50,951 nt of DNA from Bacteroidales bacterium (GTDB taxonomy: Bacteria > Bacteroidota > Bacteroidia > Bacteroidales > UBA10428), in assembly GCA_016935355.1 (NCBI GenBank), contig JAFGRC010000051.1:1-50951 (forward strand), written 5' to 3'. How positions within the stretch are numbered: the stretch's first letter is position 1; each line of letters opens with the position of its first letter. The position numbers were made by a program, and so were the translations under genes. Shown piece after piece: positions 30,109 to 39,707 of this stretch. The notes under the pieces were generated by a model. The model had not been told where the DNA came from, did not search any database, and saw only the letters and a list, made by a program, of their open reading frames with translations.

Positions 30109-31764
30109 CTAGTTTTTTAACAGTATGCGGGCGTTTTCCAGTGCAGCGCTTGTAACTTCCTCGCCGCTAAGCATTCTTGCTATCTCATAATGACGTTCAT
30201 TTTCTGAAAGAAGCTTGACACGGGTGATGGTCGAATCACCTTCATCCGTCTTGTAAACAAGATAATGCTCATTACCTTTACTGGCGATCTGTGGTAAATG
30301 TGTGATGTTGATAATTTGCATGCGTTCCGCCATCCTGAAAATGATATTACCAACCTTCTCGGCCACTTCGCCGGATACTCCGGTATCAATCTCATCAAAA
30401 ATAATAGTTGGAAGTCCGGTTGAATCAGACATCAATGATTTGATGCTCAGCATCAGCCGGGACAGCTCTCCACCGGACGCTACTTTTGAGATTTCCTGAA
30501 GTTGTGCGTTTTTATTCGCCGTAAACAAGAATTGTATTTTGTCTTTCCCCCATAAGTTAAATGTTTCAGTGTGGTCGAGAAGGATTTTAAAGGAAGCATT
30601 TGGCATGGCAAGTTCACGCAGCATTCCTGTTATCTGAACTTCAAGGGAATGTAAAGCTTTATTGCGCCGGGAGGATAACTGTGAGGCAATATCCTCCAGG
30701 ATACGGTGCATGGCATCTATCTCTTTTTGCAGATCCCCGAGGGTATGGTCAGATGTATTGATTTCTTCAATTTTTTCGTGCAGATCCTTTTTCAATGTGA
30801 TAAGCTCGGCAATACTGGAACGATGGTGCTTTTGCTGCAATGCATAGATCAGGTCAAGCCGTTCCCGGACCGAATTCAGCCGGTCGGGATCAACAAAGAC
30901 CTTCTGGTCTATTGAATCCAGTTCCTGTGCAACATCTTTCAACTCAATATAAGTGCTTTCGACACGTTGATACAGTTCGGCCATTTCTGGCAGAAACTTA
31001 TTGATGTGTGATAAGGCAGTCCGGCATTCTTTCAACTGCTGTAAGACAGAAGTTGTTTCATCCTGAAAAAGTCCAATGGAATAGGAAAGTCCGGCTTTTA
31101 TCTCTTCAGCATGGCTGAGTTTTTCGAGTTCATCCTCAAGTTCTTCCTGTTCTCCATCGGCCAGTTTTGCGTCTTCGAGCTGATTATACTGAAACAAAAG
31201 ATAATCCAGATCTGATCTTGAACGGTTTGCTTCTTCAGTCAGGCGGTCCAGTTTTTCCTGCAAATGCTGGAATGCATTAAAATTTGTCTGGTATTCGGAA
31301 AGGATTGTCTGGTTTCGGGCATAGTTGTCGATTACCTTCATCTGGAAATTGCTGTTTGCAAGGTTCAGTGTCTGGTACTGGGAATGGATATCAATGAGTT
31401 TGAGTCCAAGTTCCGTGATGGTTTCGAGGGTAACGGGACTGTCATTGATAAATGCTCTGGATTTTCCGGTTGAAGCTACCTCCCTTCGAAGAACTGTGAA
31501 ATCATCATAATCGATATGGTGTTCGTGAAAGAAGTCCTTAAGATTATAATTTCGGATATCATAGGTGCCTTCGACGATACATTTCTTTTTTTTATCATAA
31601 AGAACACCGGTATCAGCGCGTTTTCCAAGGACGAGGGAAAGTGCCCCAAGCAATATCGATTTTCCGGCTCCTGTCTCACCCGTTATTGTTGTCAGCCCGT
31701 TCCTGAAATCAATTTCAAGCTTGCTGATCAATGCATAATTTTCCACGCTCAGAGTGCAAAGCAT
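30109..31764 (-). CDS. recN: DNA repair protein RecN
   Basis: MLCTLSVENYALISKLEIDFRNGLTTITGETGAGKSILLGALSLVLG; ASGGELSRLMLSIK; IIFDEIDTGVSGEVAEKVG. Confidence 0.97.
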   Translation of the reverse strand: MLCTLSVENYALISKLEIDFRNGLTTITGETGAGKSILLGALSLVLGKRADTGVLYDKKKKCIVEGTYDIRNYNLKDFFHEHHIDYDDFTVLRREVASTGKSRAFINDSPVTLETITELGLKLIDIHSQYQTLNLANSNFQMKVIDNYARNQTILSEYQTNFNAFQHLQEKLDRLTEEANRSRSDLDYLLFQYNQLEDAKLADGEQEELEDELEKLSHAEEIKAGLSYSIGLFQDETTSVLQQLKECRTALSHINKFLPEMAELYQRVESTYIELKDVAQELDSIDQKVFVDPDRLNSVRERLDLIYALQQKHHRSSIAELITLKKDLHEKIEEINTSDHTLGDLQKEIDAMHRILEDIASQLSSRRNKALHSLEVQITGMLRELAMPNASFKILLDHTETFNLWGKDKIQFLFTANKNAQLQEISKVASGGELSRLMLSIKSLMSDSTGLPTIIFDEIDTGVSGEVAEKVGNIIFRMAERMQIINITHLPQIASKGNEHYLVYKTDEGDSTITRVKLLSENERHYEIARMLSGEEVTSAALENARILLKN

Positions 31765-31886
31765 AGGTTATCAATAACTTTGTAAAAGGATAAAATTAAT
31801 TAAATTACATCATAAATGCGGTGGACATGAGGCAATAAATATCAATAGCTTATTAACATGTTAGCACCTGCGTGATAACCCGTGAA

Positions 31887-32804
31887 TCAGGGTTCCGAAC
31901 TCAGAATATTCCTGTACTTTTCTCCCCGCGTGGGATCAATCTGATTGAGGATTGCCAGCAGACGTCTTTTTTCATCTTCCATTGATCCCTGGAAAAGATT
32001 AACAAATTCATCAGATTTTGCATCCAGTATTACCTGTAAAAAATACATAAATGGATCGGGACGTTCCAGATAGAAATCCCGGAGCAGGGTAAGACTTTCG
32101 GCACAATTGGTTCTCCCGTCGGCAAGCCGGTCATACATCAGATCCAGTCCCCGCCTGTGATAAATATAAACAAATTCACGAATAGGAGTATAATCATCGT
32201 TCAGAATATTGTTGATGAGCCAGTAGCGGTTTCTGCGGCTTGTACTTTCTCCTGCACGCCAGCCTCTTTGAGTTGCATTTTGGGCATTATTTACAATTTT
32301 CTCCGCTTTCAGGAAGAATTCATTACCCGATTCAAGCGCAAATGAATCGAAATCAAGTCCGAGAATTACATAAACATAAAATGCAAGGATGGATGTCAGG
32401 TTTGACAAATGAGATGTTTCACTGAATTCGAGTGGCTCAAACTCGGTGTAACGAAAATCAAGATCATTGTCGATATAATTCATCAGCACGGTATTGTACG
32501 ATGTATTGTATACGGGTCTCCTCACCTGAATCTGCAAAGTCCCCCTGAACTGGTCGTTCCCGATCATTTCCTGAATATTGAACAGCATGCTGCATTCGAT
32601 ACGCTCATTTGAAGCAAACCTGTAGCTGGTCCATGCCCTTGAATTGACAAATTCATTGACAGCTCCCTGCAGGGTTTGAAATACCTGTTTATTGGTCCCC
32701 TGGATCTGTTGTGTGGTGAATTGCACGTTACAGCGCAATTCCTGTGCATTTGCAGCGAAAGGAACAAACACCAGCAATGTTGATATAATGAATCTGATAA
32801 TCAT
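31887..32804 (-). CDS. DUF4835 family protein
   Basis: Signal peptide then QELRCNVQFTTQQIQGTNKQVFQTLQGAVNEFVNSRAWTSYRFASNERIECSM; typical position next to coaBC/recN in Bacteroidota. Confidence 0.88.
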   Translation of the reverse strand: MIIRFIISTLLVFVPFAANAQELRCNVQFTTQQIQGTNKQVFQTLQGAVNEFVNSRAWTSYRFASNERIECSMLFNIQEMIGNDQFRGTLQIQVRRPVYNTSYNTVLMNYIDNDLDFRYTEFEPLEFSETSHLSNLTSILAFYVYVILGLDFDSFALESGNEFFLKAEKIVNNAQNATQRGWRAGESTSRRNRYWLINNILNDDYTPIREFVYIYHRRGLDLMYDRLADGRTNCAESLTLLRDFYLERPDPFMYFLQVILDAKSDEFVNLFQGSMEDEKRRLLAILNQIDPTRGEKYRNILSSEP

Positions 32805-33391
32805 GATAGAAAGTCTGCTAAATAGGATACGATATCATGTGCTACTTCCTTTTTAGTTTTTAACTCAAATCGGATGATTTTATTATTCCTGTCAATAATT
32901 GTTATTTTATTGGTATCAACACCAAATCCTGCACCTTCGTCCTGAAGGGAGTTGAGCACAATGAAATCAAGATTTTTACGCTGCAGTTTTTGCGTGGCAT
33001 GATTTATGCCATTACTGGTCTCGAGTGCAAAACCTGCCAGAAATTGCCGGATTGTTTTAATTTTTCCAAGACCGGCAGCAATATCCTCTGTTGGTTCGAG
33101 TTCAAGGTTCAGGTTTGCAGATTTACGTTTTATTTTTTCACGTGAAGGGTTTTTTGGCCGGTAGTCTGCAACGGCAGCGGAAAGAATTGCCCCGTCCGCA
33201 ACGGTAAACAGTTCCATACAATAATTGTACATTTCCCGTGAGGTACGGACCCGGATCAGTTTTATTGCCGGATGAAGTGGTCGTTCTTCAACCGGTCCGC
33301 AAATCAATGTCACTTCTGCTCCACATTCCATCAATTCATTTGCAATGGCTATGCCCATTTTGCCTGTGGAATAATTACCGATGAAACGCAC
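32801..33391 (-). CDS. coaB: Phosphopantothenoylcysteine synthetase portion of CoaBC (N-terminal part in a different frame from the CoaC ORF)
   Basis: RFIGNYSTGKMGIAIANEL, VRTSREMY, ILSAAVADYRPK, FALETS, DFIVLNS. The same frame extends upstream of 33391 to the 10-A run at 33463-33472. Confidence 0.9.
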   Translation of the reverse strand: MRFIGNYSTGKMGIAIANELMECGAEVTLICGPVEERPLHPAIKLIRVRTSREMYNYCMELFTVADGAILSAAVADYRPKNPSREKIKRKSANLNLELEPTEDIAAGLGKIKTIRQFLAGFALETSNGINHATQKLQRKNLDFIVLNSLQDEGAGFGVDTNKITIIDRNNKIIRFELKTKKEVAHDIVSYLADFLS

Positions 33392-33456
33392 GGCATCAAC
33401 GGATTCGTACGTTGGTCCCGCAGTTACAATTATCTTTTTACCGGAAAGTGTGTTAT

Positions 33457-34017
33457 TCAGGCTTTTTTTTTTCGGTTGCTGAAGAATTCTGAAAGTGCAG
33501 CTAAAATGACTTCCGGTTCAACCATTCGTCCCTTTCCGGTAAGTCCGCTGGCGAGTTCACCTGTTGCCGGTTCCAGGATAATATTCCCGTATGAACGCAA
33601 AATATCCAAGTTCTTCCTGGTGGTGTCATGGTTTAACATGTCAACATCCATTGCAGGTGCTATGAATACGGGACATCTTGCTGACAGATAGGTCGTGAGC
33701 AGGAGGTTGTCAGCAATACCGCAGGCCATTTTTGCCATTGTATTTGCAGTCGCAGGAGCGATTACATAGGCATCAGCCCATAATCCAAGATCCACGTGAC
33801 TGTTCCATTGGCCGTTCTCAGGATTAAAGAAGTCTGTCAGCACGGCATTTCTGCTTAGTGAAGCCAGGGTAAGGGGGGTGATAAATTCCCGGGCCAGAGG
33901 TGTCATCAGGACTTTCACCTCTGCACCTTCTTTCATAAGCAATCTGATCAGGACTGCAGCTTTGAATGCAGCGATACTGCCCGTGACGCCCATCAGTATT
34001 TTCCTGCCACGAATCAT
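33457..34017 (-). CDS. coaC: Phosphopantothenoylcysteine decarboxylase portion of CoaBC
   Basis: MIRGRKILMGVTGSIAAFKAAVLIRLLMKEGAEVKVLMTPLA; HVDLGLWADAYVIAPATANTMAKMACGIADNLL; VFIAPAMDVDMLNH; terminates just past a poly-A run. Confidence 0.93.
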   Translation of the reverse strand: MIRGRKILMGVTGSIAAFKAAVLIRLLMKEGAEVKVLMTPLAREFITPLTLASLSRNAVLTDFFNPENGQWNSHVDLGLWADAYVIAPATANTMAKMACGIADNLLLTTYLSARCPVFIAPAMDVDMLNHDTTRKNLDILRSYGNIILEPATGELASGLTGKGRMVEPEVILAALSEFFSNRKKKA

Positions 34018-34029
34018 TAAATCACTTGT

Positions 34030-34347
34030 TTAATTTTCGGTTCTGCGGACATATATCTGATCGTTCTCGAATTCTTCCAGAGCAATGAGCGTATGTTTGG
34101 GAAGCCGCTCGTAGAATTTGGATATTTCGATCTGCTCCCGGTTTTCGAACACTTCTTCCAGATTATCGGTGTAATTTGCAAATTCCTCCAGCTTGCGGTT
34201 CAATTCTTCTTTTATTTCAACTGAGATCTGGTTAGCCCTTTTCGAACAGATCATCACTGTTTCGTAAATATTACCGGTTTTGGCTTCCATGCTGTCAAGG
34301 TCTCTTGTGACTGTTGTTATCTGTGCTCTTGATTTCTTATAATCCAT
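34030..34347 (-). CDS. rpoZ: DNA-directed RNA polymerase omega (Rpb6-like)
   Basis: MEAKTGNIYETVMICSKRANQISVEIKEELNRKLEEFA; located between bamD and coaBC. Confidence 0.88.
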   Translation of the reverse strand: MDYKKSRAQITTVTRDLDSMEAKTGNIYETVMICSKRANQISVEIKEELNRKLEEFANYTDNLEEVFENREQIEISKFYERLPKHTLIALEEFENDQIYVRRTEN

Positions 34348-34355
34348 TTTTATAA

Positions 34356-35180
34356 TTATTTAAGAATTAACATTTCATCGGTCTCGTCGACATTATTTGA
34401 AGCATTTTTATAAATATTTTCTGCTTCTTTTCTGTCCTTGCTTTCAGGAAACTCTGCAATGAAAGAATAATATTCATCGATCGTTTCCTGATACCGCTCA
34501 GGTCTTCTTTCAGGAACGCTGTTAAAGGCATACAGATATCTCGATTTCAACAGCATAAACAAAATATCTTCACGGTATTTTGTGTCGGGGAATTCAGCGA
34601 GACAATTGTTCAACGCTGTTATGGATGCCTTATAATTACCAAGGTTATAGTAAAGTTCAGCAGCAAGAAATGACTTTTCCATCAGTTTTTCCCTGAGCTC
34701 GAGAATAATTCTTTGACATTCAGGTATTTTAGGACTGTCAGGATACCGGATCATAAAAAGCTGGACTGCTTCGATTGCCTTATTGGTTTCAGTCTGGTCC
34801 AGCTCAGGTCTGGGAGAGGTCATATAATAACTGTAAGCTTCCATAAACGCAGCATCTTCAGCAAAGATGCTGTTTCCGTATATTTGAACAAAACCGTTAA
34901 ACTGAGTTGCTGCAACATAATAATCATACTGATGAAAACTTGTCATGGCCTGATAGAAAAAAACTGAATCAGCTCTTTGGGTACCCCGTACAATGGTGGA
35001 AAGCTGCTCAAACAGCAAAGCGGCTTTTGTGTAATCTTCGTTATTATAATAATAAAAAGCCATGCTCGCTTTCAGGTTAACGTCATCACTTTTCAATACT
35101 TTGGTGTATTGTGAACATGAAAATGCCACAATTGTTAAAAACAAAAAGATTATGCCAGTATGTCGTCTGCTTTTGAACAT
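34356..35180 (-). CDS. bamD: Outer membrane protein assembly factor BamD
   Basis: Lipoprotein signal FLTIVAFSCSQ; TPR-like repeats YNNEDYTKAALLFEQLSTIV...FADAAFMEAYSYY-type pattern. Confidence 0.9.
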   Translation of the reverse strand: MFKSRRHTGIIFLFLTIVAFSCSQYTKVLKSDDVNLKASMAFYYYNNEDYTKAALLFEQLSTIVRGTQRADSVFFYQAMTSFHQYDYYVAATQFNGFVQIYGNSIFAEDAAFMEAYSYYMTSPRPELDQTETNKAIEAVQLFMIRYPDSPKIPECQRIILELREKLMEKSFLAAELYYNLGNYKASITALNNCLAEFPDTKYREDILFMLLKSRYLYAFNSVPERRPERYQETIDEYYSFIAEFPESKDRKEAENIYKNASNNVDETDEMLILK

Positions 35181-35184
35181 CGCG

Positions 35185-35192
35185 CAAAGTTA
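35185..35192 (-). promoter_or_regulatory. Putative -7 element TAACTTTG immediately upstream of bamD
   Basis: Perfect TAnnTTTG on minus strand, 4 bp from the bamD ATG. Confidence 0.4.
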
Positions 35193-35263
35193 AAACTTTT
35201 TAAATAATTCACATGGCAATCAATTCAATTTAAATTTCTGCCTTCAAAACTGATGTGCGATCC

Positions 35264-35293
35264 TTGCGGATAATACAAAAAAAACTACTTTTG
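35264..35293 (+). promoter_or_regulatory. Putative Bacteroidota promoter TTG-N19-TACTTTTG
   Basis: TTG 35264-35266, 19 bp spacer, perfect TAnnTTTG at 35286-35293, 32 bp before the GTG start at 35326. Confidence 0.6.
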
Positions 35294-35325
35294 CAGCGAT
35301 TTAATAACATAACTATTTAACCAAA

Positions 35326-36573
35326 GTGGACATATTCGATAAAATTACCAAAAACAGAGGTCCTCTCGGACAGTATCAGCAAATTGGACACGGGTATTTT
35401 TTATTTCCCAAACTTGAAGGGCAGATACATCCAAGAATGCAATTCCGGGGCAAGGAAGTACTGAATTGGAGCCTGAATAATTACCTGGGTCTGGCCAATC
35501 ATCCCGAAGTGAGAAAAGTTGATGCAGAAGCAGCTGCTGAATACGGTCTGGGTTACCCCATGGGTGCCCGGATGATGTCGGGTCAGACCAGCAAGCATGA
35601 GGAACTTGAAAATCAGCTGGCCGATTTTGCAGGTAAGAAGGATGCTTTTTTACTCAATTACGGTTATCAGGGAATGGTTTCAATCATTGATGCACTGGTC
35701 AACAGAAATGATGTGATTGTATATGACTCTGAATCTCATGCCTGCATCCTTGACGGTGTAAGATTGCATATGGGAAAACGCTTTGTATACCCTCATAACA
35801 ATATAAAGAATCTTGAAAAAGGACTCGAAAGGGCTGCCAATATTGTCGCCGAGACAAAGGGCGGTATACTTGTGATCACGGAAGGTGTTTTTGGTATGGC
35901 CGGCGATCTGGGAAAGCTTAAAAATATTATTGCATTAAAGGACAGATTCAGTTTCCGTTTGTTGGTTGATGATGCACATGGTTTTGGTACGATGGGTAAG
36001 AATGGTGCGGGAACGGGTGAACATTACGACGTACAAAATGGCGTTGACTTGTATTTCGCTACTTTTGCCAAAGCAATGGCGGGTATTGGCGCTTTTATTG
36101 CTGCTGACGAGAATGTAGTGAATTATCTCAGGTACAACATGCGGTCGCAGACATTTGCCAAAGCACTGCCAATGCCAATGGTCATTGGTGCTTTAAAACG
36201 ACTGGAACTGTTGCGGACACAACCGGAACTGCGGACCAGATTGTGGACCATAGTAAAAGCTTTACAGGAAGGCTTCCGTTCCAAAGGTTTGAACATGGGC
36301 AATACCGAATCGCCTGTAACGCCGGTATTCCTCTCCGGATCTGTCAATGAAGCCACCAACGTTGTAATTGACCTTCGTGAAAACCACCACATCTTCTGCT
36401 CAATGGTTGTTTATCCTGTTGTTCCGAAAGATGTGATCATGTTGCGCATCATACCGACCTCTGTCCATACGCTTGATGATGTGGCTTATACAGTTAATGC
36501 TTTTGCCGAGGTTCAGGAAAAGCTCAAGGCAGGCAAATACGCTTCTGATAAGATCGCATCCCTTTTAGGGTGA
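35326..36573 (+). CDS. PLP-dependent alpha-oxoamine-synthase-like enzyme (Kbl/serine palmitoyltransferase family)
   Basis: NWSLNNYLGLANHPEV; GMRMMSG-type GARMMSGQTSKHEELENQLADF; LLVDDAHGFGTMGKNGAGTGEH; YFATFAKAMAGIGAFIA (PLP Lys). GTG start. Confidence 0.88.
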   Translation: MDIFDKITKNRGPLGQYQQIGHGYFLFPKLEGQIHPRMQFRGKEVLNWSLNNYLGLANHPEVRKVDAEAAAEYGLGYPMGARMMSGQTSKHEELENQLADFAGKKDAFLLNYGYQGMVSIIDALVNRNDVIVYDSESHACILDGVRLHMGKRFVYPHNNIKNLEKGLERAANIVAETKGGILVITEGVFGMAGDLGKLKNIIALKDRFSFRLLVDDAHGFGTMGKNGAGTGEHYDVQNGVDLYFATFAKAMAGIGAFIAADENVVNYLRYNMRSQTFAKALPMPMVIGALKRLELLRTQPELRTRLWTIVKALQEGFRSKGLNMGNTESPVTPVFLSGSVNEATNVVIDLRENHHIFCSMVVYPVVPKDVIMLRIIPTSVHTLDDVAYTVNAFAEVQEKLKAGKYASDKIASLLG

Positions 36574-36640
36574 TTATTACAATTATACCGGTTCACCGGT
36601 AAATCAATTCACAGGGTGATTGAGCCGCTGGCTGAATGAT

Positions 36641-37255
36641 TCACAGTTGGTTTGAATCTGAATGATTCCGGGCTTTTATACCCAGATATCCTCCATGATG
36701 GCGTTTAGCATAATCGGCAGCTGTAAATCCGATTTTTTGCATCATGAGTGAGACCAGCGCATCACCAATTACGGTCATGACGGTTGTTGACGTTGTTGGG
36801 GTAAGACCAAGGGGACAAACTTCAACCGGATTACCTGTGGCTATCGTAACATCAGCAAGTTTTCCAAGCTCATTGCCGGGATTGCCGGTCATAACAATTA
36901 CATGCAACTGATACCCGAGCATTTTCACAAGATCGTACAATTCAAGAATCTCCCTTGTTTTTCCTGAATTTGATACCAGGAACAGGATATCATTGGGCTG
37001 AATAATTCCAAGATCACCGTGCTGGGCATCACTGGGATGGAGAAATACAGCAGGTGTTCCGGTGGATGAGAATGTTGTTGCAATGCTGTGCGCTATTTGT
37101 CCTGCTTTTCCCATACCGCTTGTAATGACCTTTCCTTTCTTTTGGTGAACAGCTTCATGGATCAGGTCACATGCCCTGTGAAAGTTTTCCGTGACAGGAA
37201 TGTTCAGGATTGCCTGCGCTTCTGCGTCAAAGATTTTCTTTATAGGGTCCTTCAT
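36641..37255 (-). CDS. KpsF/GutQ-type SIS-domain sugar-phosphate isomerase, no CBS domains
   Basis: KVITSGMGKAGQIAHSIATTFSSTGTPAVFLHPSDAQHGDLGII...VSNSGKTREI...LGLTPTTSTTVMTVIGDAL. Confidence 0.88.
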   Translation of the reverse strand: MKDPIKKIFDAEAQAILNIPVTENFHRACDLIHEAVHQKKGKVITSGMGKAGQIAHSIATTFSSTGTPAVFLHPSDAQHGDLGIIQPNDILFLVSNSGKTREILELYDLVKMLGYQLHVIVMTGNPGNELGKLADVTIATGNPVEVCPLGLTPTTSTTVMTVIGDALVSLMMQKIGFTAADYAKRHHGGYLGIKARNHSDSNQL

Positions 37256-37538
37256 GCTGGTTTGTTGAGAATACTATGCGTAAATATACTAAAATCTTTA
37301 TAAGCAAAGGTGTGTGAGCGGACCTGTTAAAAACATTTAATGAGCGTCCAATTAAATTAATAAAAATAAGGGGTATTTTTATAAAAAATGCATAAAAAGT
37401 ATATTTTATATAAATAAATATAGGGTATGTAAATGATAAAAGTCAATAATTAATAAATATACAGTAAAATATATGGGGTAATGATAAAAATAAAGCTATA
37501 TTTACTCGATAATTTTTTCATTATCTAAATTTTTGTCC

Positions 37539-38213
37539 ATGAAAAGGAAAATATTATTGTCTGCTTCGTGCTTTGTTTTGCTGATCTTGTCTGTAACCAC
37601 CAATGCACAAAATGATCCTGAAAGTTCAGGATTCAGTGCAGGAGCTGATTTTTACAGCAGCTATGTCTGGCGTGGAACAAAATTGGGCAGAGGGCCTGCT
37701 TTTCAACCCCGGGTGGATTTTTCTTCCGGAGGATTAACTGCCGGTGTATGGGGTTCATTTGATGCACTGGGTTATACTGAAGCCGATCCGTATATATCTT
37801 ATGCATTTCCGTTCGGCCTGATCTTTGGTGTTACAGATTATTATTATCCTGATCTTCCTGTTTTTGAAATTTCCGATTCAACAGGAAGTCATGCTGTCGA
37901 AATGAATTTTGGTTTTGGTATCGGGGGAATAAGTCTGAGTGCGAATGTCATACTGAATGAGGCAGGCGGGACCGGATCTTCAGGTGGTGATATGTATTTC
38001 GAGGCCCGTTATGATTTTTCCGGTGTAAGTCTTTTTATCGGGGCAGGAGATGGCTGGCATACTTCAGATGGCAATTTTGCCGTGTGCAATATAGGTGTTG
38101 GAATTTTCAGGGAGATCATATTGTCTGACAATTTCTCACTGCCGGTTAATGGTCAGGTGATACTCAATCCTGAGCAGGAACATTTTTATGTGGTGGTTGG
38201 ATTCTCTTTATAA
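37539..38213 (+). CDS. TorF-like putative porin / exported beta-barrel protein
   Basis: Signal peptide; GADFYSSYVWRGTKLGRGPAFQPRVDFSSGGLTAGVWGSFDALGYTEADPYISY; terminal VVGFSL. Confidence 0.6.
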   Translation: MKRKILLSASCFVLLILSVTTNAQNDPESSGFSAGADFYSSYVWRGTKLGRGPAFQPRVDFSSGGLTAGVWGSFDALGYTEADPYISYAFPFGLIFGVTDYYYPDLPVFEISDSTGSHAVEMNFGFGIGGISLSANVILNEAGGTGSSGGDMYFEARYDFSGVSLFIGAGDGWHTSDGNFAVCNIGVGIFREIILSDNFSLPVNGQVILNPEQEHFYVVVGFSL

Positions 38214-38309
38214 AATTATTGGTGCAAATAAGCAAAAGAGGCTGACGCTCAATCTGAAAATCATCCTCCTTTTTTGCCAATCTGCAACGTCAGCCTTCCG
38301 TTATATCAA

Positions 38310-39707
38310 CTAATCTGGAATATTAGCATAGGTATCTGCCGGTTTGGGATATCCTTCAAGTTCTTTCAGATATTTGAAAAGCTCCTCATCCGGCAATTCA
38401 TGTTTGACCAGTTTACCTGTATTGAATTTTTCATACCCGGTAAGATCCATCAGTCCGTGTCCGCTGAAGTTGAACAAGATCACTTTTTCTTTACCTTCTT
38501 CCTTCGCTTTTATTGCTTCCCTGATCGTTGCTGCAATGGCATGACTTGTTTCAGGGGCGGGTATGATACCTTCTGTTTTGGCGAACAATGTACCGGCTTC
38601 ATAACATTCAACCTGGTCAAGTGCCATTGGCTTGATTAACTTGTCATTTATGGCCCCTGAGATTAATGGTCCGATCCCATGATACCGAAGACCTCCTGCG
38701 TGGATGGGCTCGGGTATGAAGTTGTGACCGAGTGTGTGCATGGGAAGCAAGGGTGTCAATTTTGCCGTATCTCCGTGGTCATAAAGAAAAGGTCCGCGTG
38801 TCAGCGTGGGACAGGAAGTGGGCTCAACCGGTATGATGTCAATTTCCGCGCCGTGAATTTTATCATATACGAAAGGAAATGACAGACCTGCAAAATTGCT
38901 TCCGCCACCTGCACATGCAATCACAACGTCAGGCTTTTTCTCACCGAATTTCGCAAGCTGTTTCTTGGCCTCGAGACCGATAATTGTCTGGTGTGTGAGT
39001 ACGTGATTCAGAACGCTTCCCAGACTGTAGCGAGTTTGTCCCGTGGGATCGGTCACGGCAGCTTCAATAGCTTCACTTATTGCAATGCCGAGACTTCCGG
39101 GGGTGTCCGGATCTTGTGCCAGGATATTCCTGCCGGCCTGCGTTTCGTCACTGGGACTGGCTATACAGGTTGCACCCCAGGTATTCATGAGCAGTTTTCG
39201 GAAGGGTTTCTGGTCAAAGCTGATCCTGACCATAAATACCTTGCACTCAAGTCCCAGAAGTGCACAGGCAAATGCCAGGGCACTTCCCCATTGTCCTGCA
39301 CCTGTTTCGGTTGTGATCCGTTTGATCCCGAATTCTTTGTTATACCATGCCTGTGCAACAGCTGTATTGGGTTTATGACTTCCGGCGGGTGAAAGGCTTT
39401 CATTCTTGTAATAGATCCTGGCCGGAGTTTTCAGTGCAGCTTCCAGGGCATATGCCCTTACAAGAGGCGATGGCCGCCAGATGGTCAACATTTCAAGGAT
39501 CCCCTCGGGAATATCGATCCACCGTTCCGTACTTACTTCCTGCTCAATCAGGTTCATCGGGAAAACCGGAGCGAGCATATCCGGTGTGATCGGTTTGCCA
39601 TCAGGTCCCAAAAGAGGTTGCAGGGGCGTTGGTAAATCAGGTGCCAGATTGTACCATTGCTTTGGCATCTCTGATTCGTCGAGATATACTTTCTTAATTT
39701 TTGCCAT
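38310..39707 (-). CDS. Tryptophan synthase beta-like (TrpB2 type)
   Basis: TRPSPLV-like [50 protein letters not shown]...[41 protein letters not shown]. Confidence 0.93.
   Translation of the reverse strand: MAKIKKVYLDESEMPKQWYNLAPDLPTPLQPLLGPDGKPITPDMLAPVFPMNLIEQEVSTERWIDIPEGILEMLTIWRPSPLVRAYALEAALKTPARIYYKNESLSPAGSHKPNTAVAQAWYNKEFGIKRITTETGAGQWGSALAFACALLGLECKVFMVRISFDQKPFRKLLMNTWGATCIASPSDETQAGRNILAQDPDTPGSLGIAISEAIEAAVTDPTGQTRYSLGSVLNHVLTHQTIIGLEAKKQLAKFGEKKPDVVIACAGGGSNFAGLSFPFVYDKIHGAEIDIIPVEPTSCPTLTRGPFLYDHGDTAKLTPLLPMHTLGHNFIPEPIHAGGLRYHGIGPLISGAINDKLIKPMALDQVECYEAGTLFAKTEGIIPAPETSHAIAATIREAIKAKEEGKEKVILFNFSGHGLMDLTGYEKFNTGKLVKHELPDEELFKYLKELEGYPKPADTYANIPD

Noticed and set aside
39043-39378. 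Plus-strand ORFs over trpB2 (111 and 133 aa)
   Set aside because: Antisense to a clearly conserved TrpB2 coding frame.
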